The position numbers and the translations under genes were made by a program. This document shows positions 53,301 to 62,300 of a stretch of DNA of 64,000 bases, in pieces. Origin of the DNA: Saturnia japonica (taxonomy: Eukaryota > Arthropoda > Insecta > Lepidoptera > Saturniidae); the NCBI GenBank assembly GCA_033032175.1, contig CM065323.1:3968001-4032000 (forward strand). Direction: 5' to 3'. Under the pieces are notes generated by a model that was given only the letters and a program-made list of their open reading frames with translations, was not told the origin of the DNA and did not search any database. Numbering within the stretch: position 1 is the first letter of the stretch; every line of letters begins with the position of its first letter.

Positions 53301-56300
53301 TCAAAGACGCATATTATACAGCGGGTTGTATTAGTGTATATACAGTGGTTGTCATATAACACTTCTTATGAATAAAGAAAGTATAACTTCAACGTACAAA
53401 TGTTCGTAAAAAATATACACATTCAACAATTAATAATCATGCAATATAGCCACTCAAATAAAAAACTCCTTAAATACATAAAATATATAACATATCTTAC
53501 TTTTAATTACAAAATAAGTCTTACACATGTAGGAGTTTATTTTCTGTTACTGGCCGCTTGGACGAAAAGTTAAGAAAGTTTTTAATGTAATTGATCATTA
53601 TATGGAACAGTTGAAAGTATTCTTAGAAAGGCTCGATCAAGAAAAACCTATCCCAGAGAAGATACGCTAATCGTTCATGTTGCTAAAAACGACCCAAGTA
53701 AAGGCTCCAACCAGATTAAAAATGAAGTTTTTTCGCCTGATGATCCGAGAAACATCCTCGTCAAGACTGATACGCCGAAGATTAGTGGAAGCTAAATTGT
53801 TTGGAAGAATCTCTCGAAAGGTACCGCTTCTTACCCAGCAACACCGAGAGAAGCGATTATTATTCGCTAAAAAAATATGTTAATTGGACGGTACGACAAT
53901 GGAAAAAGTGTTATTTTTAGATGAAATAAAAATAAATATGGTAAATTCCGATGGAAAGCGCTATGTTAGACGTCCTGTAAACAATGCTTTTGATTATAAA
54001 CACTCAAGCACGGTGGCGGTAATATTAAAGTTTGGGGGTGTTTTTCCGGATGTGGAGTTGGACCCGTTCGGTAGATTGAAGGAACAATGGATCAATGGCA
54101 ATACAAAAATATCTTAGAGTACTCAATGATTCCCTACTCGGACGATCATTTGCCTGTAACCTGGATCTTTCAGCATGATAATGACCCTAAACACACGGCC
54201 AATAGCGCCAAATGTTTTCTTAGCGATTGTTAGCGCGGCGGCTAAACTATATAGCCGAGCGCGTCAACAACGGCGGGATGGTCGCTGATAAAAGAAACTG
54301 ACTGACCTGTAGCTCCTTGACCGGTGCAGACCGGGAATACGCTACGCCACCTCGTTGATGGTCTTCAGGTTGTACAGCGCGTTCCTTGATAGGTTTTAGT
54401 GGACTGTATAGCGGGTAAATATAACTCACGACGACGTTCATGCGCCGTCCGGGCGCACGTGCACTTGATATAGCGGTGTCGTAATGTAATGCGCGATGTC
54501 AATACGCGCGCGCGGGTGAGCGTAGACTGTTGGTAATTACAAACAGCTTCCCAATCAGCGACGGAAAGGGGACGACAGGTAGCCGTTGAAGCGGATTGAT
54601 AAATATAAAAGAAGTGCTAATTAAGTGGCGCGAACAGCGATGTATATCCGTTTTAGACTGGCCAGCAAATAGTCCGGATTTAAATCCGATAGAAAATCTC
54701 TGGTATATTGTTAAAAAGAAAGTCTCAAACAAACGTAACACCAGTCAAAACGAACTGTATGAAGCATTTGTTGAAGCATGGAATTCAATCCCCCTAGAAA
54801 AATGTATGAAATTGATTGAATCAATGCCACGTCGTTGCAGTGCTGTTATTGAAAATAAAGGATACGCCACTAAATATTAATTATATAACTATTGGTAGGC
54901 TGTGGATAGTAGATATTTCGTAAATAACAATACTAATTACTAATACTTAAAAAAAACATTGTTTTTTATACTTTTTTGTTGTTGTTTTTAATTAGTTGAC
55001 CATTATTGTTCATACCTTAAAACTGATTTAAATATTTGTCCGTAATGTAAACTGCACTCGTGTAATGGGATTTATTTCGTTTTTCTAATAAATGATAAAT
55101 CGTTGAACATATTGTTGTCCTATTTATTGTTTAATTTCAAAATTAAAAACGATTGCGGTGAAGTATCTTACATAATGTCAAGGACCGTTGGTAGTGTTTC
55201 TAATTATACGACAACCACTGTATGTGTATACATGTACACAGGCCGCTATAAATACTACGCGTCGCTAGTCTGACGCAAGCGCAATACGTCACGAGCATGT
55301 CGAGGTAATCAGTGACGCGAAGGTCACGCGAACCCATAAGTTTTCCCCTATGAAAAATCGCATAACGCGGCTAAAGAAGTTTCACTTGAAATATATACAT
55401 ATTCAAAAATATATACATTCGAATTGAGTAAACTCAAGATCCCCCCAAAATCTCTAACAAAGCACTTCAATTTAACAGTTGTAGTAATCATAATAATTTA
55501 TTACGAATTTATTCAAAGTGCATTAAATAATTTGTAATTTCTAAAATTCCAAAATTGAAACGTCATTATTATCTTTATTCCCGAACTTTAGTGATTTAGT
55601 ATATACACTTTATGTTGCTTCTTTTCTAGAAGTTTAGTTCAATATACTCTACCTATTTCGATATATGATTATTAGTATTCCATGCAGTTTGTACGTCGTA
55701 GTCTATATTCAAAGACAATAAGTAAATCTGACTAGAGGATAAAACTGTTTAGGATAAGTCTAGTCTCCTAAACAATCAATTTTTATTAACAATGAAAACT
55801 CTTAACAAATACATATCAATCCCTTTCACGCTTCATACAATTCAGGTTTTTCATCTTTCTGTCTTTTCAACGTCCTTTCGTAACCGAAAGGTTTGTCCAT
55901 ATCTTTTTCCTGTTCCTGGTGTTTCTTGTAAATATACTCGTTTATTTTATAACGATCGTACGGATCATGAAATATAGAAATTAAGCACAATAAAATAGCC
56001 ATAAAGAACCCAGTAACAAAAGCGGATCTGTTATTTCGAAACGATTCGCTCAAACTTTCTAGAAACGTCCAATTAAATGTCCTTCCCTTCTGCCCATTAT
56101 CGCGATTCGTGTGATGTATGTTTTCGTTTTTGCTACCACTATCTTTGGATTTTTCTGTAAAATAAATTTTTCCTAAGTTTTACAACGTAACTATTATCAA
56201 TTAAATCCAATTTAAAAATAAAAATTTGATATTCAGAATATTTAGGTTATCTTTTTTGGTTCATATAAAGAAATATATATTTCAAAAGTGACAATTTTGT

Positions 56301-59300
56301 AAATCAATAATTGTAATTCCTGTGAATAATTACAATCACTTTTCATACTTTATGTAAGGACGTTAATTGTTAAATACGAGATATAAATAAATTATTAAAA
56401 AATCCCATAAAACATAGTACCTAATGATACTCAATATTAATCTCTCAAATTATAAGGTAACATCCACACTGGCCATTTCAAAGTCTAACTTACATTTTAA
56501 TAACAAATACAATCAGGTATGATGACAAAAAAAAAAAAAAATTAATGCGTATACTACTTCTTACCATCTCTATCATAGGAAACTCCGTGTATTTGACCTG
56601 GTGTATCTTCTTCCAGTTCTGCGTACGCGTAGATTAATGCTTTTTGTTTATCCGACAATGTCTTCGGTACCTGTGAAATGGGCAAAGGCGTTGTGTTGTT
56701 ATGGGAATTACAAGCAGTACCGACCCCGATATGTTTCCGCTACAAATTTTAGTTCGCGCATACGCAGCAATGCTCGTGCTCGTGATTAACCAATTAGTGA
56801 GTTCATAAAAATAAGTTTAAAAATTAAAGTAATTTTTAACCATATTAGTTTGTTGAAAAAAGCATAAAAATACAAATATGGAAAAAATCACTGTTCATTT
56901 TCGTCTAGTGTTTGAAAACGCCAATCAGAAAACGTGACGTCATCGTACAATATTCATACACAACGTTGAGTGCCATGTTTATAAGGTTATCTTGTGACAT
57001 CATAACATACCATCACGCCTGTATCCCTGAAGAGTAGGCAGAGATGTTCACTAATGTACACCCACAGTTCGCTGGGCATGTTTTTAGGTTTCATGTAATT
57101 GGGGGCGAGCGTATTGTCATTAATCGAGCACAAAGCCAAACTCCGAGCTGCTACTGAGAATTTCATAGAAAACCCCAATAACACTTTGCGCGACCTGGGC
57201 TAACTTAGGCTAAAGAGACACTTGACAAGTGACTCGATTAAATTGTTACTAAATGTACAAAAGGAGACTTAAAAATTTCACAAGTATCAACTGAAATTCT
57301 AGTAAACTTAACTTTGCACATCTATACAAGTAATAAAATTTAAGTGTCTGTTTATAATGTCAAAATAAGTTTTATATTAAATGCATATGAAAGCATACAC
57401 GATACCTATAACAAAAAACCATTTTTTTTTATTTTCGCCCGTCTGTCTGTCTTCTCACCATAAGAGACATATCAAACATTTAAGTACTACATAATTAATT
57501 GTAGATCTTTAAAAAAGAGCTACAAAAAGTCAGCGAGAGTATAGGTCTATCTTCAAAGGAACACCCCACAATTAGTATTTTTGTCTTTAAAATAGCTGGG
57601 AGCGGAGGAGCAATATACGCGCTTGTTTTCGATCGATGGAACGCTCGAACGCAGTCGCGGGCACAGCTAGTAGTTACCTTCAAAGTTAGTTTTATTTATT
57701 GAATGATGACGTCACGTTCAAAACCTCGAGTTGAAAAAAACAAATAGGTATGTACCAACAGCTGCACTGAGAGCCAGTCTTCCACTAAGCTTAAGGTGCT
57801 ACCATCTCGGGTCACATAGTCACTTAAGATTTGGTGAGATTATGGCCACAACGCTTAAACCTATGACGATTTTTTTTTTTAAAACGCACGTTCACATATA
57901 CATGATGCTGCATTATTTTGGCATAGTTTCAATTGAATTAAAAAAAAATTATAATAAAGGTGTAATAATAAAGTAATCTTAATAAACAAAATACAGAAAT
58001 CGGTTAAATGCTGAATTCAAATTAAGTCTAAAATTGAGCAAAATTGTTCTTGAAATCAACTCAATATGTGATAAGAAAGGAACCCATTCGTGACCATTAA
58101 CTCATTATCGACATATTTCTAAAAATGTAAAGATAAAAAAATATTTCATGGCGAGATTTTTTAATGGGATTGCACACTTCAAAGTCGCCTAAGAAATTTG
58201 ATGGAGATAAATGAGGCTAAAGTTTCAAAAACACCTTTACTTTTTAAATACATTGCCATGATTTTTTGTCACTGTTCTAAATGTTTGTTTGACTATTGAC
58301 AATGGTAATTTAATATTATATTTACACTAGAATTAAATGATAAAATGTATACCTGTATTTTTATGTGTACATAGTGATCGCCGTAGCCGTGTTGGCTGAC
58401 TCGCTTCATTCCCTTCCTTGAGAGACGAATCGTACTATGTGATGACGTACCAGGCATTATCTGAAACAATTTTTTTATTCGTTATATATTAGGCGTTTTA
58501 TCCACAATCTCATATGTTAAGTGCCGGTGTAACCCAAGATGGTAAACACAATAGATTCCTTTACGTTCTTGGGGTGGTAGTTAGCCAGGCGGGCATTAAA
58601 AAACTCCCTCCCACCATGCTATGGTTTCATCATGATGTTGTCATTCACTGACAGCTCATACTCATTGCAAGGATTCGAACTCACGTCGATCGACGAAATG
58701 TCCGTACACGCTACCACTAAGCCGTGATCAACATTTAATTGTGATCAAGCAGCTAAACTTACACCCGGTTTCTGAAAGGTTGATCAAACTATCGTTCAAC
58801 TGACATAGCTGTCAACTTAACATCGTTGTCAAATTAGTTCGAGTTTCTGAAACGTTGATTAGTGTTAAATTTACTAATCTATGATCATTTTGATTTGACA
58901 TTGATATTATTTTTTTATTATGGTCACATTGCGGATACCGTTCAACTTTACATTCAATAGCTCATTCGTAACTGTTAAATCTGTTGTTAAACGAACAGCT
59001 GTTTATGAGTTGTGCGTCCAGACGAGTACGATTACCGCTTTTATTACACGATAGGAGTATTACATACCTACTATTCTTTGTTTATATTATTGCGATTTTA
59101 CTACAAAAATTATAAAATGAGTTCACGGGGAAAAAATTTCACCGAAAAAGAAAAGTGTAAGCTTTTGGAACTAATTCAAAGGTAAGTTCCTACATATGGA
59201 ATAACTGTACAAAGGTTCGACGGCTTGATAATTGAAAATATTTGTTTTGTTTATGTAGATACAGTATATTGTGCGTTTATATTACAATGGACTTTGTTTG

Positions 59301-62300
59301 CAGGTACAAAGATGTTATAGAAAATAAGAGCACTAATGCAGTTTTTACAACAAAAAAAAACGAAATTTGGGAGGTCATTGCGTTAGAGTTTAATAGTATC
59401 GCTTAAGTGCCAAGAACTATGAAACAGTTAAATAGCTTCACTGCTAGAAATGCTCAAGCTGGCAACCGTGAGAGACATGATCATTTTATAACAAAATTTT
59501 AGTTTTAAATCAACTTAAATCAATAGTTAACTCGTCAAGGAGCACTGATTACTTGACAACGCGTTTGACAGTACATTAATCTATGATCATGACTTAACTA
59601 GCTTTTGAGAAACCCAAAATGGCGTTTGACAAGCGATTTTAGTCTAAATTTTGACATATTTGTCAACTGAACTGTTGATCAAATTAAAGTAGTTAACCAT
59701 GCTTTTAGCAACTCAATATACACTTAACAAGAGATTTGACAGTTGATTAGTTAATTTTTGTGATGATCAACCTTTCGGAAATATTTGATATTTTTTACAA
59801 CAAAAAAGTTATTTAGAAGCGATAGCAGCAATATCCAATTTAACTGAAAAATATATTGACATTATCTTTATGCGCACGCGAAAATTACAATGTATTAACA
59901 ATGAGTTACAAATAAGTCGTATAAAATCTGTAAACTGATAATTTGGCAAAAAAAAAAAAATTCAATTTTATACTCTTGAACAAAATTCCTGATATTGATA
60001 AACAAAAGCTTAATTTTAATAAAAAACCACAAAGAAAAAAATAATAAAATTGTTTCCTTTAGGTACTTACAATAAACAAAATTTTTTTTTTTTTTTTTGT
60101 ATTATTGTAAAACATATTTTCCATAATAAGAACATAATATTATACCTGTAATGTATGGTCCTCATAAATTCCTTGTATCCTAACAGTGCCCCCCAACAAG
60201 GCTTGTGCGACAGAAATCTGAAATTAATATCTATATTTGTAATTATTCTCATGGTTAATATATTCATTTTTTCAAATAATTCAGTTTTTCTATTAGTCAA
60301 GTTTTGTATTCTTCTTCTATACTAGTGGTTTTTAAACTTTTTGGAACAGGGACCGCTTGATTTCCTTCTTGCTAGCAGGGACCACAAGGTTTGAGAAAAA
60401 TAAACTGTGTCAATGTAAAAATAAACTCCAATTGAAAATTATTCGTTAACAAATTCTATCGTGACCATAGCCTGTGCAACTAAGACGAAATGTTGAGTAA
60501 TTGAAAGAGTTGCGGGCTTCATTAAATATATTTTTTTAATTTTTGAAAGGACCTTGAGCTTGTGGTTGTTTTTATTATAATTCATAAACTCATGTCATTT
60601 TACGTGATATAGTTTGGTTATTGTGCACAAGTGAGGTGAATTATAAATAATATCTAGCTTGACCAATTAATGGATTAACAGCAGTAATGTTTTGACGTTC
60701 ATATGTGCCTTCTTAGAGCCTAAATTGAATAAAGATTTTGATTTTGACAGGCTGATCTCAAAAAGGCGACACGCCTAAGTGTGCCACGATGGCGGGAGTT
60801 ACACCTGGATTATGGTGGTTGTGCTCCAGTTGGACACATTTGTCATAATTTTATTTGAAGAATCCTTTAATCATTTGTTTATATACTCAAAAGTGATATC
60901 ATTAAGTGGTATTTACATTGCACTCAGTGTGTACATCAGGACCATCTCTCCGGAAATAGCTTGAGCTCTCAACTTTAAATGTAATAAATATTTCACTATT
61001 CCCCACGGACATGCGCACTGTCTGCCCATCCTCAACACCTGCAGGGACTGGCACTGTCACCTTCTTTCGTTGTACCTGATGATAAAAAAAAATTATATCC
61101 AATTTCATCTACCATGTCTCATTAACTACTTAGTTAAAATTTTCTTTTTTGGTATTAATAAGTTCTGTATTACTTTAAAATGGACATAACATGTTCCGAG
61201 TGAGACAGTTTTCTTTGTTTACCCTTATGCCCTTATGACAAAATCTCCTTTGTTTATGGTTCTATGCATGTGACATTGGCGGAATTTTGTTCGTACACAC
61301 ACATTTTATAAGATAATATTTAAAATAAACTTTAAGTAAAGAATTTTTAATAAACTTTAAGTTTTATCATATTGTACAAATATTTTCACTTACAGACTGA
61401 CCCTTTCCTTCACACTCAACGCAAGGGAACTTAATCAACATTCTAGTCCCATGGCAATGCCTACATGTGGACCTCATAACAAATGGACCTGAAAAAAAAA
61501 ATTAACCTGAGGATTTTGTATGTTTAAACACTCACGAATTTCTTGTTCAATTTGAATAATATTTTTACAACAGATAATCTTTTTATTGTAAAAGGTTCTA
61601 GGTAATATAACAGTATGGCCCTACAAGAAATTGAAGGATGTAAGATTGCAGGGCACTGTTGGTATTATAATAAACAAACTATGCAGTATAGGTAATGCCT
61701 TCCAAGGCATTAAGCATTGGTGGTTCCAACAGTAATAAATGAAAACAAAGCCTTTAGAATGTTTCCTTAGTACACTTTTATAAATCTATTTTTGATACCC
61801 TAAATGTAAATTGTACCTGCTAAAGGTACACATATTTTTTGTATGAATATTAGCAATTTTAATTATGGGTAACATAAGTATTGAGATTAAAAAAATATGA
61901 ATTCTTAAAATATTAAGAATGGAAAAATCTAAAGAATATATGTAAAAAACACATTGAATTATATGGCTTTGCTTATGTAGGTAATTTGCCCATGTTAGTT
62001 GTGACAAAGGCACATTTTAGAGTGTACTTGAAAATTGTTTGGTGTACTGTAGAATAATCTAAAAACAAAACACATAATAATTACACAACACAAAACAGTC
62101 ACAAATTTTGTAATAATGTTGTGTTACGTAAAGTAGCAAAAAGTTTGTAAATCCAGAGCATTTTTTTTTGGAAATTTCTCTCCGCATGGTGCAAACCGAC
62201 TGGTAAAACACCTCTACCCTACAGAAGACCGCAGCCAAATAACCTTGTGTTGTGTTCCTGCCGTGAGTAGTGTTTCCTCCTTTCCAGAGTTCAAGATGGC

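Larger units (their letters stand above)
53343..55220 (+). mobile_element. Tc1/mariner-superfamily transposon relic with inverted ends
   Basis: Terminal inverted repeats begin CAGTGGTTGTC(A/G)TATAA at 53343 and, inverted, at 55220, each bordered by TA (53341-53342, 55221-55222), the usual target duplication. Inside is a broken transposase and a ~365 bp GC-rich insertion (54230-54594). It lies in the long 3' intron of DNAJA3. Confidence 0.9.

Noticed and set aside
53884..54117. Possible independent 77-residue gene
   Set aside because: It is a piece of the Tc1 transposase with its first catalytic block.
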